Source: Gammaproteobacteria bacterium (GTDB lineage: Bacteria > Pseudomonadota > Gammaproteobacteria > Burkholderiales > Nitrosomonadaceae). From it: a stretch of DNA of 64,000 nucleotides. Of this stretch, positions 38,976 through 47,966 are shown piece by piece. The stretch lies in the NCBI GenBank assembly GCA_015709635.1, contig CP054180.1:1922001-1986000 (forward strand), given 5' to 3'. The notes beneath the pieces were generated by a model. That model was not told where the DNA came from. It searched no databases and saw only the letters and a program-made list of their open reading frames with translations. Positions within the stretch are counted from its first letter, which is position 1. The number at the start of each line of letters is the position of its first letter. The translations under genes and the position numbers were made by a program.

Positions 38976-41900
38976 TTATTGTCCTTTCCCCATTGCCTCT
39001 ACAATCATTTTTTCAAAATGCTCCTCGACCTTTTTCTTGAAGTCGTGCTCCATTTCAAATACGTCCGCGAATTCGACAAATGCCCAGCGTCCAAAGCTTT
39101 TCAGGTTATTCACGCCTGGGACCCAATAGGTATCCATCGTGAGTTTCTTTTCCTTGGCATCTTCGCGGCGATAACCTTTAATTTCGACGATCATATTCAA
39201 GGGATCGTCTTTACCATCGTTAATCTGAACAATGAAATCCGGTCTGTATTTTCGAGTTTCCGATCCATAACGATATGGAACTTCCAGCCCCAGGCTGTGG
39301 TTCTTAACATAGGAAATAACCTGCGGGTGCGATTCCGCCACGCGGCAGAATTCGCCTTCCCAATCGCTATCCAATATCACCCAGTTAATGTGCGATTTCA
39401 GCGGACTGGTTTCCCAGCGATCCGTCTTGGAGGTATTGAAGTTAACGTTTGTCGTCGAACCCGTAGGATTATAGGGATCGAGCAAGGCTTTTATTGGGCG
39501 ATTCTTGTTCTGTTCAGATAGCGTGATCGCTGCGGTAATCCTGTTACTAGCCATGTCAGCCAGTTCTTGGTACATGAGCTGCGCAGGATATGTGCCGCCT
39601 TTGCAAACAAGACAAGTATCAAGCCACTGCTTCGTAATACGTTTGAGCTGGCCGAATAAATGCATTTTTGGCTCTTCACCTGGATCACGCCACTTGGTAT
39701 ACAGCAAGCGCTGTGTCAAATGAAAAAGAAGCGTGGAATGGCGCAAATCGCCAGTATGTACAAGATTCAGGTCAACTGCTTCGCCAATAATCCCTGAATT
39801 TTGCGTAACAGACGGGCCGACCAAATCCGGTGTCAGCACAAGAACGGAATCATTATTGAATTCTGCTGTGAGCCTTTCGTCTGGCAGCTCTACCCGGTAG
39901 CCCGTTACGCGAGGGAAACGGATTTCCAAGTGATCGCGCTGTGGACGCACGGCCTTAACGTGAATGGTTTTTCGCGGTGGTAGGGGCGGCGCAACGACTG
40001 GTTTGGCCGTAAAGTCGAATGGAATACCCAGCACATCGGCATATTCGACGTTGAACCGGTTTTCTTCATTGAGCTCATAGGATTGCCGACGCAGGGCGCG
40101 ACCAATCACCTGCTCACAAAGCAACTGCGTTCCAAATGCCCGAACGCCGAGAACGTGGGTTACTGTGTTCGCGTCCCAGCCTTCGGTGAGCATGGACACG
40201 GATACCACACAACGGATATTGCCTCCCAGTGCCCCATATTTACCGACGGTGTTCATGACCTCGCGGAGCAAATCCTGGTCGGTCAGATTATCAGCAGCAC
40301 GTTGATCGCCTGTCCGCTCGATGATTTCACGGCGAAAACGGTCGATTTCATCAGATGCCATTTCGCGGAAACTGGTATCCAGTGCTTCGCCGGATTCGAG
40401 TTGTTCGCTGTCTATCAAGAGCGTGTTTGGTCGAGCTAAAGGTTCGCCGTGCTCATCAAAATTTCGGAATAATTTCAGACGTCCGTTTTCAAATCCCGTT
40501 GAACCATCTTCGTTTATTGGGCGGAATCCTGAAATATAGTCATAGACCAGCTTGGACGTTGCCGTGTTGTTGCAAACAACAATGAAGCACGGCGGAACTT
40601 TGATACCTTCCTTATCCCAGAGCGTGAACGTTTTTTCGTAATGTCCATATAAAGCTTCGAGCGCCGTTTGCAATTCGACCGGAATGCTTAATGGATCAAG
40701 TTGTGCGCCTTTGCCCCGGCCTTTCTTTGGCATTTTTGGGCCGATATGTTTCCACAGCTCCCTGAATTTGGGCATTTCAGCGCCGGGGATATTGTCAGCC
40801 ACAGGAACACGGGGCAATTTCACAATGCCGCATTCAATAGCATCCATCAGGGAGAAGTCGCTCATTGTCCAAGGAAACAGTGTTCCTTCGGCATAACCTG
40901 AACCGCGCAGGAAAAATGGCGTCGCAGACAAATCAGTGATGCGATTGATGCCGAGATTTTTGGCAACGATTTCCAGTCCGTTAATCCAAAGGCGGGCTGC
41001 CTCCAGATTGCTTTCTGCTTCCTTCTTCTCGTCGGAAGTTAAATCACCTTCTTCATCATCACCTGACTTTTCACGGTAACAGTGGTGCGCTTCGTCATTG
41101 AGCACCATGATATTTTTTATGCCCATCAACTCAGGCATGACGCGCTGGATCATCTGGCCTTCTGTTTCAAGAGTGTTCAAATCTTCGCCGCGTTTACCCT
41201 TCAGTAAAGCTCTACCCCCGGCAGATATTTCAACGCGCTCGCGCAGCTTGAACGCGTGATAGTTGGTGATGACAATCTTTGCCCGCTCCAAATCGGCAAG
41301 CATATCGTTTGGAACGATCTCACGGTTTTTGTAGTAGCTGTCCGGGTCATTGGGCTGCAACACCCGTAGGCGGTCTTTGATTGTCAGACCTGGAGCAACA
41401 ATCAAAAAACCTCTGGTAAATCTCTTGCTGCTGGGCTGGCGAACCGCATTGATCGTTTGCCATGCAATGAGCATGGACATAACGGTGGTTTTTCCTGCTC
41501 CCGTCGCAAGTTTGAGTGCTAAGCGCATCAGACCGGGGTTGGCGTCAGCATTGACATTGTCGAGGTAATCAAGAAATTTTTTTCCTCTGGCACCAAGCTT
41601 TGGCGCTACTTCCGTCAACCAAATTGCAACCTCAACTGCTTCGACCTGACAAAAGAAGGGGCGAATACCATTGAATTCATGATGTCGCCAATGCTTCAAT
41701 AGTCGCGCGGTATCGGGCGTCACCATCCAGTCACGTTCGCTAGGTAGCAAACGCCAAGCATCAATATGGCTTCTCAGTTCATTGATAATGGAAATCGGAT
41801 CGTATTTTTGGCGTCCTTCTCCCCCCAGCCCCATGCTTTCATCAAATAGTTCTTGGGACTTGGTTTCTTTGTGTTTCTTAGGCTTGGGAATGGGAGTGAT

Positions 41901-42026
41901 GAACTCTGCGCGGCGGCGAGAATTTACAATATTTTGGGTCGGAAGACCTTCCACCATTTCCCAGTGAGCTGCTGGGTATTCGTAGGGCGAATTCAGGATT
42001 GGTTTCTTAAAAAACGCATCAGACAT
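38976..42026 (-). CDS. Type III-like restriction endonuclease subunit (Res, helicase-nuclease)
   Basis: A 1016-residue SF2 helicase-nuclease. Walker A is LATGAGKTTVMS near 182, the DEAH box is LNDEAHH near 305, and motif VI-like residues occur in QVIGRALRRQSY. The C-terminus has a PD-(D/E)xK nuclease: RPDFIVQ, then VEIKG. It would translocate along and cut unmodified DNA. The usual partner methylase directly downstream is cut off after about 57 codons, so host protection must come from elsewhere or the enzyme is silent. Upstream, 42027-42307 holds no gene. Confidence 0.88.
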   Translation of the reverse strand: MSDAFFKKPILNSPYEYPAAHWEMVEGLPTQNIVNSRRRAEFITPIPKPKKHKETKSQELFDESMGLGGEGRQKYDPISIINELRSHIDAWRLLPSERDWMVTPDTARLLKHWRHHEFNGIRPFFCQVEAVEVAIWLTEVAPKLGARGKKFLDYLDNVNADANPGLMRLALKLATGAGKTTVMSMLIAWQTINAVRQPSSKRFTRGFLIVAPGLTIKDRLRVLQPNDPDSYYKNREIVPNDMLADLERAKIVITNYHAFKLRERVEISAGGRALLKGKRGEDLNTLETEGQMIQRVMPELMGIKNIMVLNDEAHHCYREKSGDDEEGDLTSDEKKEAESNLEAARLWINGLEIVAKNLGINRITDLSATPFFLRGSGYAEGTLFPWTMSDFSLMDAIECGIVKLPRVPVADNIPGAEMPKFRELWKHIGPKMPKKGRGKGAQLDPLSIPVELQTALEALYGHYEKTFTLWDKEGIKVPPCFIVVCNNTATSKLVYDYISGFRPINEDGSTGFENGRLKLFRNFDEHGEPLARPNTLLIDSEQLESGEALDTSFREMASDEIDRFRREIIERTGDQRAADNLTDQDLLREVMNTVGKYGALGGNIRCVVSVSMLTEGWDANTVTHVLGVRAFGTQLLCEQVIGRALRRQSYELNEENRFNVEYADVLGIPFDFTAKPVVAPPLPPRKTIHVKAVRPQRDHLEIRFPRVTGYRVELPDERLTAEFNNDSVLVLTPDLVGPSVTQNSGIIGEAVDLNLVHTGDLRHSTLLFHLTQRLLYTKWRDPGEEPKMHLFGQLKRITKQWLDTCLVCKGGTYPAQLMYQELADMASNRITAAITLSEQNKNRPIKALLDPYNPTGSTTNVNFNTSKTDRWETSPLKSHINWVILDSDWEGEFCRVAESHPQVISYVKNHSLGLEVPYRYGSETRKYRPDFIVQINDGKDDPLNMIVEIKGYRREDAKEKKLTMDTYWVPGVNNLKSFGRWAFVEFADVFEMEHDFKKKVEEHFEKMIVEAMGKGQ

Positions 42027-42307
42027 GGTTATTAGTTATTTCCTACAGGGGCTGTTAATTCTAGTTTTCTCTCACTCGCCGCGCTCCAGTGTTCTGCACC
42101 ACTACGCCCTGGTCACGCCATTCGTGACTGTATCACGCATTACGCCGAGATACCCCAACATTAAGCTAAGGTACTTTTTCTTAATTACCCCTAAGATAAT
42201 ATAATCATGTTGGTTAAATTTTGAACACAAAAAAGCGTAAATCATAGATTAGCTATAAGGAGAATATAGGAAAATCCCTCAGGGTCATCTCTGCTCCCGT
42301 TATTTTT

Positions 42308-42859
42308 CTATATAACTAACAACAAATAAGTCATCGTCGGCCACAAGGTATACAGCTCACGGTTTTCCGTTTCTATGGTGCAACGATCCCGGGCAATCTG
42401 CCTGATCCCCGATGAGTCCGATAGAATCAGCGCATTGGGTGTAATCTTTCTGACACAAGTCCAGTGTTTAATGCGGCCGCTCAGACTGATAATGACCGCC
42501 GAATCCGGTTGGCTCAGGTGTTCGGTCAGCTTTTCCCAGTATTGATCCAGTGTCACATCATCGGTATCGAACGCGCTTTGTTTGCGTAGTTTGCGATTCT
42601 GGTACTTCTTTACCGATTTGATGGCGATATCAATGAAACCACCCTTGGCGTCAATATCACTAAAGCCCCAAATCAGCGCATCTTCCAACAGATCATGCTT
42701 GGCCAAATATCCGATCAGGTTTTTATATAAAACTCTTCGCTGACTGGCTTTATGTTTTAGTTTGGGGTCATAGTGAAATTTACCAATGACAATCTCGGTT
42801 GCATTCATCACTGAATATACGCCACACAATCCATCAATACTGCCTTGCCGGATAGGCAT
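42308..42859 (-). CDS. Cysteine-peptidase-like protein coupled to an integrase
   Basis: From the ATG at 42859, which has a GAGGAG ribosome-binding site, the protein has 183 residues. QGSIDGLCGVYSVMNA near the start looks like a papain/C39-type active-site Cys, RIKHWTCVRKI may carry the His, and LSDSSG the Asp. That order and spacing fit a C39-like fold; activity is an inference. Longer frames overlap the integrase end. It lies directly downstream of the integrase on the same strand. Confidence 0.6.
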   Translation of the reverse strand: MPIRQGSIDGLCGVYSVMNATEIVIGKFHYDPKLKHKASQRRVLYKNLIGYLAKHDLLEDALIWGFSDIDAKGGFIDIAIKSVKKYQNRKLRKQSAFDTDDVTLDQYWEKLTEHLSQPDSAVIISLSGRIKHWTCVRKITPNALILSDSSGIRQIARDRCTIETENRELYTLWPTMTYLLLVI

Positions 42860-42885
42860 GATATGCTCCTCATCATCCATACCGG

Positions 42886-43806
42886 CTACCAAATTTGGCT
42901 GACCGCATTATTCACAAACAACTGACTATCACGGATATAGCGTTGCAACATCAGATCGGACTTATGCGCAGTTTGTTGACGGATTTTCCAGGAACTGACT
43001 CCGGCTTGCGCTGCACTGGTTACTAATCCAGCCCGTAGACTATGACCTGAATACTGTTCCGGATTCAAACCAGCATCACGCACGCGTTGTTTGACGATCA
43101 ATGCTACCGATGCTGCACATATTCCATAATCAGTGACTTGATCAAAGCGGTTCATGCGGCGAAACAATGCGCCGGTTTTGACGCCTGATTTTTCCAGCCA
43201 CATTTTTAATGCACGCCCAGGGCAATGATGGCCTTTGATAAACGGAATCGCCACTTTTCGCCCGACCCCATTTTGATCGGTCTTGCTGCGCCGGACTTGG
43301 ATCAGTACGCCTTCCATCACAAATCGCACATCTTCCACCTGTAACGCCACCAATTCAGAGCGGCGGAATGCACCGGCAAAACCGATCAGCAGTAATGCTT
43401 TGTCACGGATACCAATCAATCCAGTGAGTCTTTTCGTAATCTTCATCAGATCAGATTTTAGCAACGGCATGACTTGCCGTTGCTTGCTGCCATTGATACG
43501 CCGGATACCGCGCAAGGTATCAGTTACCAATGCGGATCGAGTCGGTGATTTCAGTCCTTTATCTTTGTGAGCATGGTTGATGGCCACCACGCGCCGGTTC
43601 AATGTAGCCAGTGATAATGTATTGGCATGAACTGCCAGATAGGATGCGATGCATCGCGGTGTTGCCGGAATCTTGCCGCCGCTTTTCAGAAAGTGGGCAA
43701 TATCGTATTGGTAAGCCAGTTGTGTATTCTTGGCTTGCGTGGCCGACAGATATTCGTTTATCTTTTTACGGGTATGGCTGCTTGAGAGCATTAGTTTGCT
43801 TTTCAC
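42886..43806 (-). CDS. Tyrosine recombinase (site-specific integrase)
   Basis: A 306-residue XerC-like recombinase with an N-terminal SAM-like domain and all catalytic residues: Arg in GAFRRSELV, HSLRAG, a later His in TAHKS and Tyr in LQRYIRD. No tRNA gene is near, so its target is unknown. It is followed by the peptidase-like gene and preceded, on the same strand, by two small genes typical of integrative elements. Confidence 0.9.
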   Translation of the reverse strand: MKSKLMLSSSHTRKKINEYLSATQAKNTQLAYQYDIAHFLKSGGKIPATPRCIASYLAVHANTLSLATLNRRVVAINHAHKDKGLKSPTRSALVTDTLRGIRRINGSKQRQVMPLLKSDLMKITKRLTGLIGIRDKALLLIGFAGAFRRSELVALQVEDVRFVMEGVLIQVRRSKTDQNGVGRKVAIPFIKGHHCPGRALKMWLEKSGVKTGALFRRMNRFDQVTDYGICAASVALIVKQRVRDAGLNPEQYSGHSLRAGLVTSAAQAGVSSWKIRQQTAHKSDLMLQRYIRDSQLFVNNAVSQIW

Positions 43807-43815
43807 TGTACACTC

Positions 43816-44031
43816 CTAGCGAACATCGACGTAGCGCATACACACGCTCAATAAATGCTCGTAATCGCTAGCTGTGGCTTCACGCATGAATTCTTCAGCC
43901 AATTCCGGGCGATTGCTATTCAGGATTCCGCGACGAACTTGCCCCAGAATAAAGAAAGCGTTGCCGTCTTTGCCGGTTAATTCCACTACGGCATCGGTTA
44001 ACGGCGTAACCGGTTTCTCAATCAATTTCAT
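43816..44031 (-). CDS. Small conserved mobile-element protein
   Basis: A 71-residue protein with the pattern VELTGKDGNAFFILGQV, then a helical part ending MREATASDYEHLLSVCMRYVDV. Proteins of this form are common on plasmids and integrative elements; the function is unknown. ATG at 44031, nine bases before the integrase gene. Confidence 0.7.
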   Translation of the reverse strand: MKLIEKPVTPLTDAVVELTGKDGNAFFILGQVRRGILNSNRPELAEEFMREATASDYEHLLSVCMRYVDVR

Positions 44032-44104
44032 AAATAACTCCTAAGCAATTGATAACAGATTCATCACGGTCGTCATAATGATCAGTTATCGTAAGTTGAA
44101 TACT

Positions 44105-44142
44105 AATAAAAAAGCCTGCCAGCATTGGGTTTGCGGGCAGGC
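44105..44142 (-). terminator. Rho-independent terminator
   Basis: On the minus strand GCCTGCC, a 14-base loop, GGCAGGC and then six T residues form a classic terminator, placed after the 44238-44546 gene. It lies before the 43816-44031 gene, which would therefore need its own promoter. Confidence 0.8.
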
Positions 44143-44237
44143 GAGTAATTGGGTGTTTTCATTTATTTTGCTCCCATAACACCCGAAAAGAGCTTGTTGT
44201 TTTGGATTGACTCAAAAGTTAAAACATAGAAACTGCT

Positions 44238-44546
44238 TCAATACTCCTCGGGTAACAGCAAAGTGGTGACGCTGCGATCTGCTTCGGTGATGATCCAGAG
44301 ATTCTGATCTTCACTGATGGTGTAACTCGATAAGATGCGCCAGCCATTTTCAACCGAGCGCAGATTTTCTTCTGCATCGCCGGGCGGTACATTGCCCCAA
44401 TCACCGGATTGATGACGTTTAATTAGATCAGCCGCATTGATGGCATACCGATCTAATGCTTCGAGTGCGCCGGGTGTTGCAACGATCTGACCTAATGGAA
44501 ACAGGGCAATAGGCCGCTGCTCCCTTGTGGATTTGGGATTACACAT
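44238..44546 (-). CDS. Small mobile-element protein, unknown function
   Basis: A 102-residue protein containing ALEALDRYAINAADLIKRHQSGDWGNV and a C-terminal part with ILSSYTISEDQNLWIITEADRS. This pattern is found in many plasmid- and phage-borne small proteins whose role is not known. ATG at 44546 after GGAGAAA. The terminator at 44105-44142 follows. Confidence 0.7.
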   Translation of the reverse strand: MCNPKSTREQRPIALFPLGQIVATPGALEALDRYAINAADLIKRHQSGDWGNVPPGDAEENLRSVENGWRILSSYTISEDQNLWIITEADRSVTTLLLPEEY

Positions 44547-44881
44547 ATTATTTCTCCTTTCTCAGGACGAGCAAAAGCAGACGGGAACATATCGCCTGTC
44601 CTGATTGCTGCGATTAAATGGGATTCTTCTGGAGTATTACTGAGGTGCTACCAGTTACTTTGGTACGGATTGGTATTGCGAGAAAGCCTGCTAGATTGAA
44701 ACTACTTTCGTTATGCAGTGCAGACAATACAAATGAGCGATCTGCACAAACAATTGCAATACAGCTCTATTTTAATAGGTTGTTTTATGCGCTCAAAATG
44801 GCAATGATATTTTTATCAACTACTTATGAACCTATACTGCTATCTACCAAGATGAAAAGGTAAATGAAAGATCAACCAGGG

Positions 44882-44910
44882 TTGACGATGGCCTATATTT
44901 CTAATATATT
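44882..44910 (+). promoter_or_regulatory. Promoter and operator of the ars operon
   Basis: TTGACG (44882-44887), 17 bases, TATATT (44905-44910) is a near-consensus promoter. A dyad TATATT-TCT-AATATA (44894-44908) overlaps the -10 box, where an ArsR repressor would bind. Transcription would start at about 44917, at or within a base or two of the first possible arsR start codon. The rest of the gap back to 44547 shows no gene. Confidence 0.7.
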
Positions 44911-44916
44911 GGAAAG

Positions 44917-45246
44917 ATGGAAATGAATATTGCAATTAAAGCGCTTGCCGCCCTGGCCCATGAAACCCGCCTCACGATATTCCGAATGCTGGTTCAGGCC
45001 GGTGAATCCGGGTTTCAAGCGGGCCAGCTTGCCAGGGAATTGGGCATTCCCAATGCAACGCTGTCTTTTCATCTGAAAGAATTGACTCACGCAGAACTGG
45101 TGATTGCCCGGCAGGAAAGCCGCTTCATTTATTATTCGGCAAATTTTACAACCATGAATGCATTAATAGGTTATCTCACCGAGAACTGTTGCGCCGGTAC
45201 ACCCTGCGGCATTGTTGAAGTGTGTTGCGATGAAAGAGACAGCTAA
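44917..45246 (+). CDS. arsR: ArsR-family arsenic-responsive repressor
   Basis: A 109-residue winged-helix repressor (LARELGIPNATLSFHLKEL is the recognition region). The vicinal cysteines in ENCCAGTPC and VCC near the C-terminus are a likely As(III) site, placed as in C-terminal-site ArsR proteins and not in the alpha-3 helix of the classical type. Start at ATG 44917 or ATG 44923; the transcript leader is nearly absent for the first. First gene of a six-gene operon. Confidence 0.92.
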   Translation: MEMNIAIKALAALAHETRLTIFRMLVQAGESGFQAGQLARELGIPNATLSFHLKELTHAELVIARQESRFIYYSANFTTMNALIGYLTENCCAGTPCGIVEVCCDERDS

Positions 45247-45271
45247 ATATAACTTAACGAAGGAGATAATG

Positions 45272-45691
45272 ATGAAACGTTTTCATGTCCATATTGCCGT
45301 CGATAATCTGCAGGATAATATCCGCTTTTACTCGGCGCTTTTCGGTGTCGAACCATCCGTCAGCAAGCTGGATTACGCCAAATGGATGCTGGAAGATCCG
45401 TATATTAATTTCGCCATATCGGCGCGAGGTGCAAAGCCGGGTTTGGATCATGTAGGAATCCAAGTTGATTCTGACGATGCCTTAACCGAAGTAAACCAGC
45501 GCTTGATGCAAGCCGGTTTGCCTGCTGCGGAACAACAAAATGCACAATGCTGTTATGCTTCGTCAAATAAATACTGGACAATTGATCCGCAAGGCATTGC
45601 CTGGGAAGCGTTTCATTCACTGGCCACCGTCCCGGTATTCGGACAGGATACCGCCATTCCCACTAAAACCGAAACCTGTTGCGCGGCCTGA
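45272..45691 (+). CDS. arsI: ArsI/CadI-type glyoxalase-fold protein, C-As lyase
   Basis: The ATG at 45272, six bases after AAGGAG, gives 139 residues (an ATG at 45269 is adjacent). The vicinal-oxygen-chelate fold has metal ligands in HVHIAV, LDHVGIQ and WEAFH, and the vicinal Cys pair in QCCYASSN that binds trivalent arsenicals in ArsI. ArsI cleaves the carbon-arsenic bond of methyl and aromatic As(III) compounds. Within the ars operon this role fits well. It ends in CCAA. Confidence 0.85.
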   Translation: MKRFHVHIAVDNLQDNIRFYSALFGVEPSVSKLDYAKWMLEDPYINFAISARGAKPGLDHVGIQVDSDDALTEVNQRLMQAGLPAAEQQNAQCCYASSNKYWTIDPQGIAWEAFHSLATVPVFGQDTAIPTKTETCCAA

Positions 45692-45693
45692 TC

Positions 45694-46191
45694 ATGAATG
45701 TATTATTTCTGTGCACTGGAAATTCTTGCCGCTCTATTCTCGCGGAAGCCACTTTCAATCATCTGGCACCCAAAGGCTGGCAAGCGATGAGCGCGGGCAG
45801 CAAACCCACCGGAAAAGTTCATCCGCGTTCACTCGCTCTACTTGAACGCGAAGGTATTGCAACCGAAGGGCTTTGTAGTAAATCATGGGACAACTTGCCG
45901 GCTACACCGGATATTGTAATTACTGTCTGCGGCAACGCCGCCGGTGAAACCTGCCCGGCGTATCTCGGGCCCGCGCTACGCTCGCATTGGGGTGTCGATG
46001 ATCCCGCCGAAGCGACGGGAACCGAAGAAGAAATCAACACAGCATTTGCGCAGGCGTATCAAACCTTGCGCGAGGGCATCGAAACTTTTTTATCGCTGCC
46101 GCTCGATGATTTACAGCAAAATCCTTCCGCCTTCCGGACGAAACTGGACTACATCGGCATTTTGAAATTCAAGCCGCCACAATCAAAGTGA
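45694..46191 (+). CDS. arsC: Arsenate reductase, low-molecular-weight phosphatase type
   Basis: A 165-residue enzyme reducing arsenate to arsenite. The phosphatase loop CTGNSCRS (CX5R) is at the N-terminus, and further Cys in VCGNAAGETC could serve the disulfide cascade. ATG at 45694 lies two bases after the arsI stop, so the two are coupled. The reductant (thioredoxin or glutaredoxin) cannot be told from sequence. Confidence 0.93.
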   Translation: MNVLFLCTGNSCRSILAEATFNHLAPKGWQAMSAGSKPTGKVHPRSLALLEREGIATEGLCSKSWDNLPATPDIVITVCGNAAGETCPAYLGPALRSHWGVDDPAEATGTEEEINTAFAQAYQTLREGIETFLSLPLDDLQQNPSAFRTKLDYIGILKFKPPQSK

Positions 46192-46230
46192 CAGCAACAA
46201 GCAGAAATTCAAACACCGTGAGTCATTGAC

Positions 46231-47514
46231 ATGCTGATTGCTTCACTGATTTTCATCGTAACGCTCGTGCTGGTCATCTGGCAGCCACGTGGTTTTGGTA
46301 TCGGCTGGAGTGCTCTACTTGGCGCTACCGCAGCACTGCTGCTTGGGGTGATTCAGTTCAGTGACATTCCGGTGGTGTGGAATGTTGTCTGGAATGCGAC
46401 AGCGGCTTTCATTGCTATCATCATAATCAGCCTAGTGCTCGACGAAGCGGGATTCTTTGAGTGGGCTGCGTTGCATGTGGCGCGTTGGGGTCGCGGCAAT
46501 GGGTATTTATTATTTACCTACATTGTATTACTGGGCGCGGCGGTTGCAGCATTGTTCGCCAACGATGGTGCAGCTTTGATTCTAACGCCGATTGTGATGG
46601 CGATGCTGCTGGCGCTTGGGTTTAGTCCGGCTGCTACGCTCGCTTTCGTCATGGCAGCGGGTTTTATTGCCGATACGGCCAGCTTGCCGTTAGTGGTATC
46701 TAATTTGGTGAACATCGTCTCGGCTGATTATTTCAAGATTGGGTTTGCCGAATATGCTTCAGTGATGATTCCGGTCAATATTGCTTCAATAGCGGGTAGC
46801 TTGGGAGTACTCACTTTTTATTTTCGCCGCAGTATTCCGGCTAGCTATGATGTCAGTCAACTCAAGATGCCCAATGAGGCAATACGCGATCCAGCAACGT
46901 TCCGTGCTGGCTGGGTGGTGTTGGCATTGCTGCTTATCGGCTTTTTTGCTCTCGAATCTTTGGGGGTGCCCATCAGCCTTGTGGCTGCCACTGGCTCACT
47001 CATACTGCTAGCGGTGGCAGCGCATGGTCATGTGATTAACACGCGTAAAGTGGTGCGCGAAGCGCCGTGGCAAATCGTTATTTTTTCACTGGGAATGTAT
47101 TTAGTGGTGTATGGTTTGCGTAACGGAGGCTTGACCGGGTACATTACCAGCCTGCTTGATCTCTTCGCCAGTTATGGCGTGTGGGGAGCAACGCTTGGCA
47201 CCGGTTTTCTGGCTGCTTTCTTATCGTCTATCATGAACAATATGCCCACGGTACTGATCGGCGCGTTGTCGATCGACACAACCAGCGCGACCGGCGTGGT
47301 AAAGGAAGCGATGATTTACGCTAACGTGATCGGTTGTGATCTGGGGCCGAAAATCACGCCGATTGGCAGCCTGGCAACCTTGTTATGGCTGCATGTTCTG
47401 GCGCGGAAGAATACGGTTATCACATGGGGATACTACTTCCAGGTAGGGATTGTGTTGACGGTTCCGGTATTGCTCGTCACGCTGGCTACTCTCGCTATGT
47501 GGCTTAATATTTAG
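46231..47514 (+). CDS. arsB: Arsenite efflux membrane protein
   Basis: A 427-residue protein with about 12 hydrophobic segments and ArsB landmarks: FANDGAALILTPIV near 111, ADTASLPLVVSNLVNIVSAD near 150 and IMNNMPTVL near 332. It exports arsenite, as a proton antiporter alone or as the channel for ArsA. A short gap from arsC, same operon. Confidence 0.95.
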   Translation: MLIASLIFIVTLVLVIWQPRGFGIGWSALLGATAALLLGVIQFSDIPVVWNVVWNATAAFIAIIIISLVLDEAGFFEWAALHVARWGRGNGYLLFTYIVLLGAAVAALFANDGAALILTPIVMAMLLALGFSPAATLAFVMAAGFIADTASLPLVVSNLVNIVSADYFKIGFAEYASVMIPVNIASIAGSLGVLTFYFRRSIPASYDVSQLKMPNEAIRDPATFRAGWVVLALLLIGFFALESLGVPISLVAATGSLILLAVAAHGHVINTRKVVREAPWQIVIFSLGMYLVVYGLRNGGLTGYITSLLDLFASYGVWGATLGTGFLAAFLSSIMNNMPTVLIGALSIDTTSATGVVKEAMIYANVIGCDLGPKITPIGSLATLLWLHVLARKNTVITWGYYFQVGIVLTVPVLLVTLATLAMWLNI

Positions 47515-47595
47515 TGAAATTACCATCGAAAAATCACAACAACCGTACAAAATAAATTGCATCAATTTTGTTAACTTTACTCATGGAGAATCAAA

Positions 47596-47946
47596 ATGAC
47601 AACCATACAGATATTTGACCCTGCCTTATGTTGTAGCTCAGGCGTTTGCGGTGCCGATGCTGATCGTGAACTCATCAACTTTTCGGCTGATGTTGACTGG
47701 GCCAAACAACAAGGTGCTGCCATTGAGCGCTTTAATCTGGCACAACAGCCGATGGCCTTTGCAGATAATTCCACAGTGAAAGCATTCTTGGAGCGCTCCG
47801 GTGCTGAAGCGTTGCCATTGATACTTGTGGATGGAGAAGTGGCATTGGCAGGCCGCTATCCGAACCGCAACGAACTTGCACGCTGGACTGGGGCTGCTGT
47901 GGAGGAAAAAACTGAAGAATCCAGTTGCTGCGGCGGCTGTTGCTAA
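47596..47946 (+). CDS. arsD: ArsD arsenic metallochaperone
   Basis: A 116-residue protein with the three conserved cysteines in ALCCSSGVCG (12, 13 and 18) that pass As(III) to ArsA. The C-terminus ends in two Cys pairs (SSCCGGCC), a further metal site seen in some ArsD proteins. ATG at 47596 after GGAGA. It stands directly before arsA. Confidence 0.94.
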   Translation: MTTIQIFDPALCCSSGVCGADADRELINFSADVDWAKQQGAAIERFNLAQQPMAFADNSTVKAFLERSGAEALPLILVDGEVALAGRYPNRNELARWTGAAVEEKTEESSCCGGCC

Positions 47947-47966
47947 CGCAAACCTGAGTCAATTGC

